A stretch of 64,000 bases of DNA from Pseudomonas violetae (GTDB lineage: Bacteria > Pseudomonadota > Gammaproteobacteria > Pseudomonadales > Pseudomonadaceae): positions 44,452-108,451 of the forward strand of contig NZ_JAKNRW010000017.1 in NCBI RefSeq assembly GCF_023072615.1, in the 5' to 3' direction. The notes below the pieces were generated by a model. That model did no database searches. It had not been told where the DNA came from and was given only the letters and a program-made list of their open reading frames with translations. Made by a program: the position numbers and the translations under genes. Below, in pieces: positions 27,260 through 35,660 of this stretch; positions within the stretch are counted from its first letter, which is position 1; each line of letters opens with the position of its first letter.

Positions 27260-28066
27260 ATGCTGCATCTGAGCGCACTCTACCGTTATCCCCTTAAGTC
27301 CGGCAAAGGCGAGACCCTGCAACAGGCCGGCCTGGACAAATTGGGCCTGGACGGCGATCGACGCTGGATGCTCGTGGACGAAGCCAGCGGCCGCTTCCTC
27401 ACCCAGCGTGCGGTGGCCACAATGAGCCAGTTGTGCGCATTGTGGAATGCCCAGGGCGGCCTGACGCTCAGCGCTCCCGGGCATCCGACCCTGGATATCG
27501 CCTTGCCTGGCAGCGACGCCGAACTGCGCGGAGTCACCATCTTTCGCGACAGCCTGCGCGTGCCTGATGCCGGAGATGAGGCGGGTGCCTGGGTCAGTCA
27601 ATTCATCGGCAAACCGACTCGCCTGGTGCAGATCCCCCTCGATCGTGCGCGCACCACCCAGGCCGGCTACGGCAAAGACGACGATCAAGTGGCGTTCGCC
27701 GACGGTTTTCCGCTGTTGCTGATCGGCCAGGCGTCCCTGGAAGACCTGTCGCAACGGGTCGGGCGTCCGTTGGAAATGCTGCGTTTTCGACCCAACCTGG
27801 TGATCGAAGGCAGCGACGCATTCGCCGAGGATAGCTGGAAGCGCATTCGCATCGGTGAAGTTGAATTCCGCGTGGTCAAGTCGTGTTCGCGCTGCATCCT
27901 GACCACGATCGATCCACAGACCGGCCAACGCAGCGAAGACCGTGAACCCTTGGCCACTTTGCAGAAATACCGGGCCCAGGCGGACGGCGCCATGTTCGGT
28001 CAGAATCTGGTGAACGACGGCAACGGCCGACTGGAAGTTGGCATGCCAGTCACTGTGCTCGAGTAA
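27260..28066 (+). CDS. MOSC domain protein, YcbX-like
   Basis: 268 residues: N-terminal MOSC beta-barrel (LSALYRYPLKSGKGETLQQAGL ... GDRRWMLVDEASGRFLTQR) and C-terminal MOSC domain with the molybdenum-cofactor-ligand Cys region VVKSCSRCILTTIDPQTG. YcbX and mARC proteins reduce N-hydroxylated compounds using molybdenum cofactor; there is no C-terminal 2Fe-2S ferredoxin domain here, so an external electron donor is needed. Ribosome site CAGGAAGC precedes ATG 27260. It ends at an intrinsic terminator. Confidence 0.88.
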   Translation: MLHLSALYRYPLKSGKGETLQQAGLDKLGLDGDRRWMLVDEASGRFLTQRAVATMSQLCALWNAQGGLTLSAPGHPTLDIALPGSDAELRGVTIFRDSLRVPDAGDEAGAWVSQFIGKPTRLVQIPLDRARTTQAGYGKDDDQVAFADGFPLLLIGQASLEDLSQRVGRPLEMLRFRPNLVIEGSDAFAEDSWKRIRIGEVEFRVVKSCSRCILTTIDPQTGQRSEDREPLATLQKYRAQADGAMFGQNLVNDGNGRLEVGMPVTVLE

Positions 28067-28080
28067 CCGGGTCGGAAATG

Positions 28081-28114
28081 AAAATGCCCGGGTCAAAAGA
28101 ACCGGGCATTTTTT
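28081..28114 (+). terminator. Intrinsic terminator
   Basis: AAAATGCCCGG ... CCGGGCATTTT with a 10-nt loop and a run of six T on the plus strand, located 15 bp after the MOSC gene. The A-run on the other side lets it also serve the convergent ppnP gene. Confidence 0.9.
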
Positions 28115-28135
28115 GTGCTGTGAAAAACCGCAGGT

Positions 28136-28420
28136 TTAGCCGCGGTATTCGCACAGGTAGGCCGTATCGACGGCCACTTTCAGCTGGAATTTGCTGTTGG
28201 CTGGCACATTGAACTGGCTGCCCGCGGCAAAGGTTTCCCAGTCGGTGCTGTCCGGCAGTTTGACGGTCAGTGCACCGCTCACGACATGCATGATTTCACG
28301 CTGGCTGGTGCCGAATTCATATTCGCCCGGTGCCATGACGCCAATAGTCGCCGGACCTTCTGCGGTGCCGAAGGCGATGGACTTGACGGTGCCGTCGAAG
28401 TACTCGTTGACTTTAAACAT
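28136..28420 (-). CDS. ppnP: Pyrimidine/purine nucleoside phosphorylase
   Basis: Small cupin-fold phosphorylase (DUF1255, 94 residues) that cleaves several nucleosides with phosphate in the cytosol. The sequence MFKVNEYFDGTVKSIAF, the segment PATIGVMAPGEYEFGTSQREIMHVVSGALTVKLP and FAAGSQFNVPANSKFQLKV match the PpnP/YaiE pattern along the full length. It is a single-gene unit, convergent with the MOSC gene. Confidence 0.93.
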   Translation of the reverse strand: MFKVNEYFDGTVKSIAFGTAEGPATIGVMAPGEYEFGTSQREIMHVVSGALTVKLPDSTDWETFAAGSQFNVPANSKFQLKVAVDTAYLCEYRG

Positions 28421-28489
28421 GGGCGATTCCTCGAAAAGGGCTTAAAAGGGCCGGCCAGTATGCACAAGCCCCTGGGCGCCGTCACCACT

Positions 28490-29032
28490 CTAGGCGGGGA
28501 GAATCAGCGGCAACAGGCGTGCTGTGTTACGCGCATCCTCGAGTGCCCGATGTTGCTGCCCGGTGAATTGCATGCCCGCCAGCTGCAGGGCAGCGTTGAG
28601 GCCTAGCGGGCGTTCCAGTCTGCGCACTTTGGCGAAGCGTTGCTTGAGATTGATGTGCAGCACCCGGCTGAGCAGGCTGTCGAGTTGCAAGCGCTGCCAC
28701 TCCTGGACCAGTTGCTGGCGATCGTAGTCGCCCCAACTGACCCAGCCCTCCAGGCCCGATTGGTGCTGGCCGAGCCAGCGCTCGAATGCACCCCAGACTT
28801 CGTCCAAGGGCTGCGCAGCCTCGATGTTGGCCTGGGTAATGTGCGTCAGTTCGCGGCAGAACGGCGTCAGCAAGGGACGGCGTAGCGGCCGCACGAAACG
28901 CTGGAAATGGTCGACTTCTCGACCTTTGCGATCCACCAGGGTGGCGCCGATTTCGATGATTTCCATTTCCGTTACTGGCCAACCACCCTCATCGGTGGTG
29001 GCTTCAAGATCAATGACCAGCCAATTGGGCAT
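28490..29032 (-). CDS. DnaQ-like 3'-5' exonuclease (DEDDh)
   Basis: 180-residue RNase T/DnaQ-fold exonuclease of the ERI-1/KapD-like branch. Exo motifs: WLVIDLEATTDEGG (D, E), EIIEIGATLVD, the middle SWGDYDRQQL (D) and HRALEDARNTARLL (H...D of ExoIII). Likely acts on structured RNA or DNA ends; substrate unknown. ATG at 29032 (MPNWLVIDLEAT) follows AGGAAACC and is preferred over the frame start at 29080. It is 71 bp from atuF on the same strand but functionally unrelated. Confidence 0.85.
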   Translation of the reverse strand: MPNWLVIDLEATTDEGGWPVTEMEIIEIGATLVDRKGREVDHFQRFVRPLRRPLLTPFCRELTHITQANIEAAQPLDEVWGAFERWLGQHQSGLEGWVSWGDYDRQQLVQEWQRLQLDSLLSRVLHINLKQRFAKVRRLERPLGLNAALQLAGMQFTGQQHRALEDARNTARLLPLILPA

Positions 29033-29103
29033 CGCAGGTTTCCTGGTATCCGCGTCCTGATAGGCTTTGAGCGTAGCCAAACCCTGCGGTTGCGCCTAGC
29101 GGC

Positions 29104-31065
29104 TTATTCGACCTCGAGCAAAATCTGCCGATTTTTCACCTGGTCGCCGACGCTGACCTGCAATCGCTTGAGCACACCATCGATCCCCGACTTTAGCGGA
29201 TGCTCCATTTTCATGGCCTCCAGCACCACAAGCAGCTGACCTTTGCGCACGGGACTGCCTTCGCTGACCAGCACGTCGACAATAGCGCCATCCATCGGCG
29301 CCTTGAGGGTGCCGGAACTGATGCTGGCCCGCGTGCTGACCGGCGCTTGCGTGCGGTCTTCCAGGCACAGGCTGCCGGGGCGGGTGAACAGCCACAGGTG
29401 TCCGGCCTCGAGACGGTAGGCATGCCGTTGGCGGATGCCGTCGAGTTCCAGGGTCGACCAACAGCCGTCGCAGTCAATGATGTTCAGGGTCAGGGCCTGA
29501 CCGGCGATTTGGATCCGGTAGGGTTGTCCGGCCTCGGCATTGAGTTCAACGGCCCAGTCCTGTTCATCCAACCCCAGGCGATAGTGCAGCGCAACGCTGG
29601 CGTTGTTGCGCCAGCTGGCCAGCGGTGCGGCATGTTCCCGGGCCGAATGGTGATGGAGCAATGCGGCAGCGATCGCCAGGTCTGCAGCGCTCGCAACCCT
29701 GGGGTGCAAACAGTCGTGATCGGCGAAATGGGTCGCGATGAACCCGGTGCTGAATTCGCCGCTTACGAATTGCGGATGTTCCAGCAACTGCGCGAGCAAC
29801 ACCTGATTGGTCTGTACGCCCAGTAGCACGCTGTCCTGCACGGCGCGCAGCAACTTGCGCCGGGCTTCCTCGCGGGTGGCACCGTGAGCGATGATTTTGC
29901 CGAGCATCGGATCATAGAACGGGCTGATACGCTGGCCGGCAAGCAGGCCATGGTCGATGCGAACATCACCGAGCAAGGCCGGTTCCCACGCCTCGACGAG
30001 TCCGGTTTGCGGTAAAAAGCCCTGGGTGGGGTCTTCGGCATACAAGCGCACTTCGATGGCATGGCCGCTGAGCTGCACTTGTTCCTGGCGCAACGGCAGC
30101 GCCAATCCTTGCGCCACCAGAAGCTGCCACGCCACCAAATCGAGGCCGGTGATCATTTCAGTCACCGGGTGCTCGACTTGCAGGCGGGTGTTCATTTCCA
30201 GGAAGTAAAACCTGCCTTGGCTGTCCAGCAGGAATTCCACGGTACCGGCGCCGACGTAATTCACCGCGCGGCCAGCCTTGAGCGCCGCTTCACCCATGGC
30301 CTGGCGCAAGGCATCGGTCATGACCGGGCAGGGCGCTTCCTCGATGACTTTCTGATGGCGACGCTGAATCGAACAGTCGCGCTCGCCGAGGTAAATCAAG
30401 TTGCCGTGCTGGTCGCCGAACAGTTGCACCTCGACATGCCGTGGATCGATCAACGCCTGTTCGAGGATCAGTTCATCGCTGCCAAACCCGTTCAGCGCTT
30501 CGGAACGTGCGGTGTGGATCTGTTGCAGCAAATCGCTGGCATCGTGCACCAGGCGCATGCCGCGACCGCCGCCTCCGGCACTGGCCTTGATCATCAGCGG
30601 ATAACCAATGCGCGCTGCTTCGCGGGCAAGGCTGGCGTCATCTTGTTCGGCACCTTGATAGCCGTTGATACAGGGCACGTCGGCGGCCAGCATGGCGATT
30701 TTCGACAGGCGTTTGCTGCCCATCAGTTCGATGGCTTCGGGGCTCGGGCCGATGAAGGTCAGGCCGGCGTCCCGGCAGGCGAGGGCGAAGCCGGCGTTTT
30801 CCGAGAGGAAACCGTAGCCCGGGTGAATGGCGTCGGCACCGGTGCGGCGGGCGGCGTCGATGATTGCAGCAATGTTCAGGTAAGACTGTTGCACTGGGGC
30901 CGGGCCGATGTTCACCGCCTCATCGGCCATGTGCACGTGCAGGGCTTGGGCGTCGGCTTCGCTGAACACGGCGACGGTGCGATAGCCAAGGGCTTGGGCG
31001 GTGCGCTGGATGCGACAGGCGATTTCACCGCGGTTGGCGACCAATATTTTTTTGAAGGAGGGCAT
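29104..31065 (-). CDS. atuF: Geranyl-CoA carboxylase biotin-containing alpha subunit
   Basis: Carries biotin carboxylase (1-450, LVANRGEIACRI, AGGGGRGMRLV, GYGFLSENAGFA) and a C-terminal biotin carrier domain with the biotinylated Lys in LEAMKMEHPLKSG. With AtuC it carboxylates geranyl-CoA to isohexenylglutaconyl-CoA in citronellol and geraniol breakdown. 653 residues from ATG 31065 (GAAGGAGG upstream). By sequence alone it could be LiuD, the methylcrotonyl-CoA carboxylase subunit; the atuA-E neighbours decide. It is separated from atuE by 117 bp that contain a REP pair, so it may be expressed less than atuA-E. Confidence 0.9.
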   Translation of the reverse strand: MPSFKKILVANRGEIACRIQRTAQALGYRTVAVFSEADAQALHVHMADEAVNIGPAPVQQSYLNIAAIIDAARRTGADAIHPGYGFLSENAGFALACRDAGLTFIGPSPEAIELMGSKRLSKIAMLAADVPCINGYQGAEQDDASLAREAARIGYPLMIKASAGGGGRGMRLVHDASDLLQQIHTARSEALNGFGSDELILEQALIDPRHVEVQLFGDQHGNLIYLGERDCSIQRRHQKVIEEAPCPVMTDALRQAMGEAALKAGRAVNYVGAGTVEFLLDSQGRFYFLEMNTRLQVEHPVTEMITGLDLVAWQLLVAQGLALPLRQEQVQLSGHAIEVRLYAEDPTQGFLPQTGLVEAWEPALLGDVRIDHGLLAGQRISPFYDPMLGKIIAHGATREEARRKLLRAVQDSVLLGVQTNQVLLAQLLEHPQFVSGEFSTGFIATHFADHDCLHPRVASAADLAIAAALLHHHSAREHAAPLASWRNNASVALHYRLGLDEQDWAVELNAEAGQPYRIQIAGQALTLNIIDCDGCWSTLELDGIRQRHAYRLEAGHLWLFTRPGSLCLEDRTQAPVSTRASISSGTLKAPMDGAIVDVLVSEGSPVRKGQLLVVLEAMKMEHPLKSGIDGVLKRLQVSVGDQVKNRQILLEVE

Positions 31066-31106
31066 GAGGTCTTCGCTCTGGTTACTCGGTGAATTTGAGG
31101 GCCTCT

Positions 31107-31177
31107 TCGCGGGCAAGCCCGCTCCCACAGGCGATTTGTGGCGTTGACGAACCCTGTGGGAGCTGGCTTGCCTGTGA
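31107..31177. repeat. REP doublet (REPIN-like)
   Basis: TTCGCGGGCAAGCCCGCTCC-CACAGG at 31107-31132 and, inverted, CCTGTGGGAGCTGGCTTGCC at 31153-31172 form the GCGGGCAAGCC/GTGGGAGC elements common between Pseudomonas genes. The two arms point at each other about 20 bp apart, a REPIN arrangement, and lie between atuE and atuF. Confidence 0.75.
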
Positions 31178-31182
31178 TGCTT

Positions 31183-31980
31183 TCAGGGAGCCCACCCTGG
31201 TTTGCGTTTTTGCACGAAAGCCATTGTTCCCTCGACCCCTTCAGACCCGGACACTGCGTCGCTGAACCATTGCGCCGCTTCATCCAGCAAGGCATCAGTC
31301 GGCTGCCCGGCACTCGCCAGCAACAGCTTTTTAGTCGTGGCATTCGCCCCTGGCGCGCAACACAGCACATGGGCCAGTACTTCATCGAGACGCTCGGCCA
31401 AGGCCTGGGCGTCATGCTCAACGAAATGCACCAGGCCGATTCGTCGCGCCTGGGTGCCATCAAATCGCGCGGCCGTCAGCGCCAGGCGCCGTGCCTGGGT
31501 CAGGCCAATGCGCTGCACCACGAACGGGGCAATCTGCGCGGGCAATACGCCGAGGCTGGTCTCCGGCAGACCGAACTGCGCCTGGTGATCCGCCAACGCG
31601 ACGTCGCTCACGCATGCCAGGCCCAGGCCACCGCCCAGCACTGCACCTTGCAGCACGGTGATCACCACTTGCGGCGCGTGCTGCACTTCCTGCAGCAGCG
31701 CACCGAACGCACGGTTCAGTTCGCGAAAACCGTCCGGACCTTGAGCTCGGGCGTTGGCCATGTCCTTGATGTCGCCACCGGCGCAAAAATGCCCACCGGC
31801 GCCTCCAATCACCATTGCACGAATTGCCTGGTCCTCGCGCACGCTCGCCAGCAGGGCACGCAGTTCGGCGACCATTTGCAAGCTCATGGCGTTGCGACTT
31901 TCCGGGCGATTGAGGGTGACGTGCAACACGCCGTTATGCAGTTCGAGCAGCAACGTCTGGCACACCGGCAAGTGGGTCAT
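31183..31980 (-). CDS. atuE: Isohexenylglutaconyl-CoA hydratase
   Basis: Enoyl-CoA hydratase/isomerase family, 265 residues. Oxyanion-hole segments are AMVIGGAGGHFCAGGDIKDM and LQGAVLGGGLGLACVSDVALA; catalytic region FGLPETSLGVLPAQIA. In the Atu route it hydrates isohexenylglutaconyl-CoA to the 3-hydroxy product. The start ATG 31980 overlaps the atuD stop (ATGA), showing coupling. LiuC-type methylglutaconyl-CoA hydratase is the alternative by sequence; the position within atu favours AtuE. Confidence 0.87.
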   Translation of the reverse strand: MTHLPVCQTLLLELHNGVLHVTLNRPESRNAMSLQMVAELRALLASVREDQAIRAMVIGGAGGHFCAGGDIKDMANARAQGPDGFRELNRAFGALLQEVQHAPQVVITVLQGAVLGGGLGLACVSDVALADHQAQFGLPETSLGVLPAQIAPFVVQRIGLTQARRLALTAARFDGTQARRIGLVHFVEHDAQALAERLDEVLAHVLCCAPGANATTKKLLLASAGQPTDALLDEAAQWFSDAVSGSEGVEGTMAFVQKRKPGWAP

Positions 31981-33134
31981 TTTTTCTTCCCCGGCAGGAT
32001 GCCCATGAGTTTGCAGATGATCCCCAGCATGATTTCGTCGGCGCCCCCGCCGATCGATACCAGGCGCACATCGCGATAGGCCCGTGCCACCGGGTTGTCC
32101 CACATGAAGCCCATGCCGCCCCAGTATTGCAGGCAGCTGTCGCTGACCTCACGTCCCAGGCGCCCGGCCTTGAGCTTGGCCATCGATGCCAGGCGGGTGA
32201 CGTCCTGGCCCTTGATGTATTGCTCGGTGGCCTGATAGACCAGCGCCCGCAGGCACTCGATTTCGGTTTGCAGTTCGGCCAGGCGAAAGTGAATAACCTG
32301 GTTGTCGATCAGCGCATTGCCAAAAGTCTTGCGCTCCTTGCAGTACTCGATGGTGCTGTCGACGCAGTACTCCAGGCCCTTGAGCATGTTGGCCGCACCG
32401 AACAGGCGTTCTTCCTGGAACTGCAGCATCTGCATCATGAAGCCCGCCCCTTCGTGGCCGATGCGGTTGCGCTGCGGCACGCGCACGTTGTCAAAAAACA
32501 CCTGGGCGGTTTCCGAGCTGCGCATGCCGAGCTTGTCCAGGTGTGAGCTGAGGCTGATGCCTGCAGTCTTCATCGGCACCATGATCAGCGACTTGTTGAT
32601 GTGCGGTTTGTCGTCCGAAGTGTTAGCCAGCAAGCAGATGAAATCGGCACTCGGCGAGTTGGTGATCCACATTTTGCTGCCGTTGATCACGTAGTCGTCG
32701 CCGTCCTTGCGTGCGCTGGTTTTCAAGCCGGCGACGTCCGAGCCGGCTCCGACCTCCGAGACTCCGATGCAACCGACCTGCTCGCCAGTGATCGCCGGGC
32801 GCAGGAACTCATCGCGCAATTCATCAGAACCGAAGCGTGCCAGTGCCGGCGTGCACATGTCGGTCTGCACACCGATGGACATCGGAATGCCGCCGCAATG
32901 AATAGTGCCGAACTCCTCGGCGGCGACGATCGAATAGCTGTAGTCCAGCCCCATGCCGCCAAATTTTTCCGGCTTGGAAATGCCCAGCAGGCCCAGCTCG
33001 CCGGCCTTGCGAAAGATCTCGTGGATGGGGAAGCGCCCGGCCTTTTCCCACGCGTCGACGTGAGGGTTGATTTCGTGATCGACAAATTGGCGAACCGTGC
33101 GGCGCAGTGCTTCGTGTTCCTGGGTGAAGATCAT
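31977..33134 (-). CDS. atuD: Citronellyl-CoA dehydrogenase
   Basis: FAD-dependent acyl-CoA dehydrogenase of 385 residues oxidising citronellyl-CoA to geranyl-CoA. Typical segments: MSIGVQTDMCTPALARFG, QVGCIGVSEVGAGSDVAGLKTSA (FAD/substrate loop), INGSKMWITNSPSADFICLL and the C-terminal LQYWGGMGFMWDNPVARAYRDVRLVSIGGGADEIML. Electrons would go to ETF. Located between atuC and atuE; 24 bp after atuC and overlapping atuE. Confidence 0.9.
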   Translation of the reverse strand: MIFTQEHEALRRTVRQFVDHEINPHVDAWEKAGRFPIHEIFRKAGELGLLGISKPEKFGGMGLDYSYSIVAAEEFGTIHCGGIPMSIGVQTDMCTPALARFGSDELRDEFLRPAITGEQVGCIGVSEVGAGSDVAGLKTSARKDGDDYVINGSKMWITNSPSADFICLLANTSDDKPHINKSLIMVPMKTAGISLSSHLDKLGMRSSETAQVFFDNVRVPQRNRIGHEGAGFMMQMLQFQEERLFGAANMLKGLEYCVDSTIEYCKERKTFGNALIDNQVIHFRLAELQTEIECLRALVYQATEQYIKGQDVTRLASMAKLKAGRLGREVSDSCLQYWGGMGFMWDNPVARAYRDVRLVSIGGGADEIMLGIICKLMGILPGKKK

Positions 33135-33158
33135 TGTTATTGTTCTCCTGATCGCCGC

Positions 33159-34775
33159 TTAGAAGCGGGCTACACCAAAACTGTTGGCGTGCAATGGCCG
33201 CACTTCGGCCTCGTGGCATATGTCCAGCAGGTAACCGAGCAAGGTCCGGGTGTCGCGCGGATCGATCAAACCGTCGTCCCACACGTTGGCGCTGCCATAC
33301 AGCGCAGTGGATTGGCCGTCGAGTTTCTGCGCGGTGACCTGTTCCAGCATGTCGAGCATTTTCGGGTCGGGCACCAGGCCGTCCTTGAGTTGTTTGGCCT
33401 CGGTAACGATGCGCAGTACCTTGCCCGCCTGGGCACCACCCATGACCGCCGTGCGGCTGTTGGGCCAGGCGAAGATGAACCGCGGGTCGAGGCCGCGACC
33501 GCACATTGCGTAGTTGCCGGCACCATAAGAACCGCCGACGACAATCGTCAGTTTGGCTACGCGGGCGTTGGCGACCGCCTGGATCATCTTTGCGCCATGT
33601 TTGATCACGCCTTGCTGTTCCGATTCGGTGCCGACCATGAACCCGGTGGTGTTGTGAAAGAACAGCAGCGGCGTCTGGCTCTGGTCACACAGCTGAATGA
33701 ATTGCGCCGCCTTGCTCGCCCCTCGGGGGGTGATCGGGCCGTTGTTGCCGATGAAGCCGCAGGCACGGCCCTGAATGTGCAAATGCCCACAGATTGTCTG
33801 CTGATCGTACTCGCCCTTGAACTCGAGGAAGTTCGAACCGTCGGCGATCCGTGCAATGATTTCGCGCGCGTCATAGGGCTTTTTCGGGTCAGAGGGAATC
33901 AGCCCAAGCAACTCGTCGATGGGGTAGAGCGGTTCTTCGAAGGGGGGCAGAGGGGGAACGACAAGTCGCGCGTTCCATGGCAGCAAGCGCAGAATCTCGC
34001 GCACCTGGCGCACGCCATCGGCATCGTTTTCTGCCAGGTAATCCGCTGTGCCTGCCACTTGTGCGTGCATCTCGGCGCCGCCGAGCTCCTCATCGGTGGC
34101 GATCTCGCCGGTAGCAGCCTTGAGCAGTGGAGGTCCGGCGAGAAACAGCTTGGCCTTGCCGCGTACCACCACCACATAATCCGACAGGCCCGGCTGATAA
34201 GCACCGCCCGCCGTGGCCGAGCCGTGCACCACAGTGATCTGCGGCAAGCCCATGGCCGACATCCGCGCCTGATTGGCAAAGCTGCGTGCACCTTCGACAA
34301 AAATCTGCGCCGCATAATTGAGATTGGCGCCACCGCTCTCGGCCAGGGTAATGATCGGCAGTTTGTTTTCCATGGCGATTTGCTGCAGTCGCAGGGATTT
34401 CTTCAAGCCGCTGGGGGAAATGGTCCCGCCCTTGATCGCGCTGTTATTTGCCACCACCAGCACCCGCACACCCGACACGTAACCGATGCCTGCGATCAGG
34501 CCGCCACCGGCCGAATTGCCATCCTTGTCATCGTGCAGCTTGTAGCCGGCCAGACCCGCCAATTCGAGAAAAGGTGCGCCGGGATCCAGCAACAGGTTGA
34601 GACGTTCTCTGGGCAGCAATTGCCCGCGCTGGTCGAACCGGGATTTGGCCTCGGCAGCCTTGTTCAGAAGATTCTGTTCGAGCTGACGAATTTGCTCGAC
34701 ACCCGCCAGCATCGCGGCGCGGTTTTGCGCGAACTGTTTGCTGAAGGGGTCGACCTGGGACTGTATGACCGGCAT
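33159..34775 (-). CDS. atuC: Geranyl-CoA carboxylase carboxyltransferase beta subunit
   Basis: 538-residue acyl-CoA carboxyltransferase. Segments AGLAGYKLHDDKDGNSAGGGLIAGIGYVSG, VIVANNSAIKGGTISPSGLKK-like, SGGANLNYAAQIF, GSATAGGAYQPGLSDYVVVV and GSYGAGNYAMCGRGLDPRFIFAWPNSRTAVMGGAQAG are present, the last binding biotin/acyl-CoA. Pairs with AtuF. It starts 3 bp after the atuB stop, so same operon. LiuB is the close paralogue; context favours AtuC. Confidence 0.9.
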   Translation of the reverse strand: MPVIQSQVDPFSKQFAQNRAAMLAGVEQIRQLEQNLLNKAAEAKSRFDQRGQLLPRERLNLLLDPGAPFLELAGLAGYKLHDDKDGNSAGGGLIAGIGYVSGVRVLVVANNSAIKGGTISPSGLKKSLRLQQIAMENKLPIITLAESGGANLNYAAQIFVEGARSFANQARMSAMGLPQITVVHGSATAGGAYQPGLSDYVVVVRGKAKLFLAGPPLLKAATGEIATDEELGGAEMHAQVAGTADYLAENDADGVRQVREILRLLPWNARLVVPPLPPFEEPLYPIDELLGLIPSDPKKPYDAREIIARIADGSNFLEFKGEYDQQTICGHLHIQGRACGFIGNNGPITPRGASKAAQFIQLCDQSQTPLLFFHNTTGFMVGTESEQQGVIKHGAKMIQAVANARVAKLTIVVGGSYGAGNYAMCGRGLDPRFIFAWPNSRTAVMGGAQAGKVLRIVTEAKQLKDGLVPDPKMLDMLEQVTAQKLDGQSTALYGSANVWDDGLIDPRDTRTLLGYLLDICHEAEVRPLHANSFGVARF

Positions 34776-34778
34776 GGC

Positions 34779-35648
34779 TTAGTCCTTGTCCTGAAGTACT
34801 TCGGGTAAGTACGCACGGTGAAAGCCGTTGTATGACTCGCTGTTGTGCGCCCTTTGCATCGGCCACGCCCGCCCGCCGAGACTCGCCGCGCCATCGATGC
34901 GCAGGGTACTGCCACTGATAAATGCTGCCGCGGGGCTGAGCAGGAAAACGATCGCCGCGCTGACTTCCGATTCGGTGCCGATACGCTTGAGCGGCACATA
35001 CTCGCGCAGGGTGGGAATCACCGCTTTGAACGCACCCTCGTAAGTGTCCATGCCACTTGAGGCGATCCAGCCGGGCGCCACCGCGTTGACCCGCACGCCG
35101 GCATACCCCCACTCGAATGCTGCGGTTTTCGTCAGATTGTCCATGCCCGAGCGCGAGGCGCCGGAATGTCCCATGCCCGGCATGCCGCCCCACATGTCGG
35201 CGAGCATGTTGACGATCGCGCCGCCGTGCTTGCTCATGGATTGATTGAACACTTCCCGAGCCATCAGGAAACCGCCCACCAGGTTGGTGCGCATCACGGT
35301 TTCGAAACCCTTCTGGTTGATCGAGGCCAGCGCCGAGGGGAATTGCCCGCCGGCATTATTGACCAGACCATGGATGGGGCCGTGCTGGCGGATCAATTCG
35401 CTGACAATGTGCCGGACCGTTTCTTCCTCACGGATATCGCACACGATCCAATCGGCCTGGCCGCCATCTTCGGTAATCTCGCTGGCGACGTTCTTCAGCT
35501 TTGCCGCGTTGCGTCCCACCAGCAGCACATGAGCGCCCAGTGCTGCCAGTTCATGGGCGGTGCAACGGCCGATCCCGCTGCCGCCACCGGTCACTATGAT
35601 ATTTTGCCCGACAAACAGACCGGCTTTGAAGTTCGAATCGTAGGCCAC
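34779..35648 (-). CDS. atuB: Short-chain dehydrogenase of the Atu pathway
   Basis: SDR of 289 residues with NAD(P)-binding TGGGSGIGRCTAHELA (residues 20-35), NNAGGQFPSALASI and a downstream region MLADMWGGMPGMGHSGASRSGMDNLTKTAAFEW. The usual active-site YxxxK reads as HSGASRSG, so the canonical Tyr-Lys pair is not obvious; this seems typical of AtuB/2,4-dienoyl-reductase-like SDRs as far as I can tell. Proposed to oxidise citronellol or citronellal. Start appears to be GTG at 35648, 12 bp after atuA. Confidence 0.85.
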   Translation of the reverse strand: MAYDSNFKAGLFVGQNIIVTGGGSGIGRCTAHELAALGAHVLLVGRNAAKLKNVASEITEDGGQADWIVCDIREEETVRHIVSELIRQHGPIHGLVNNAGGQFPSALASINQKGFETVMRTNLVGGFLMAREVFNQSMSKHGGAIVNMLADMWGGMPGMGHSGASRSGMDNLTKTAAFEWGYAGVRVNAVAPGWIASSGMDTYEGAFKAVIPTLREYVPLKRIGTESEVSAAIVFLLSPAAAFISGSTLRIDGAASLGGRAWPMQRAHNSESYNGFHRAYLPEVLQDKD

Positions 35649-35660
35649 GGTGGCAGTCCT

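Noticed and set aside
33159..34775. Identification as methylcrotonyl-CoA carboxylase (liuB/liuD) instead of atuC/atuF
   Set aside because: The sequences are close, but the genes are embedded between atuB/atuA and atuD/atuE with divergent atuR, and no isovaleryl-CoA dehydrogenase or HMG-CoA lyase is adjacent.
32601..34808. 735-codon open frame on the plus strand
   Set aside because: It lies antisense to atuD and atuC, whose products are unmistakable, and its translation has no recognisable domain. A shadow of high-GC coding sequence.
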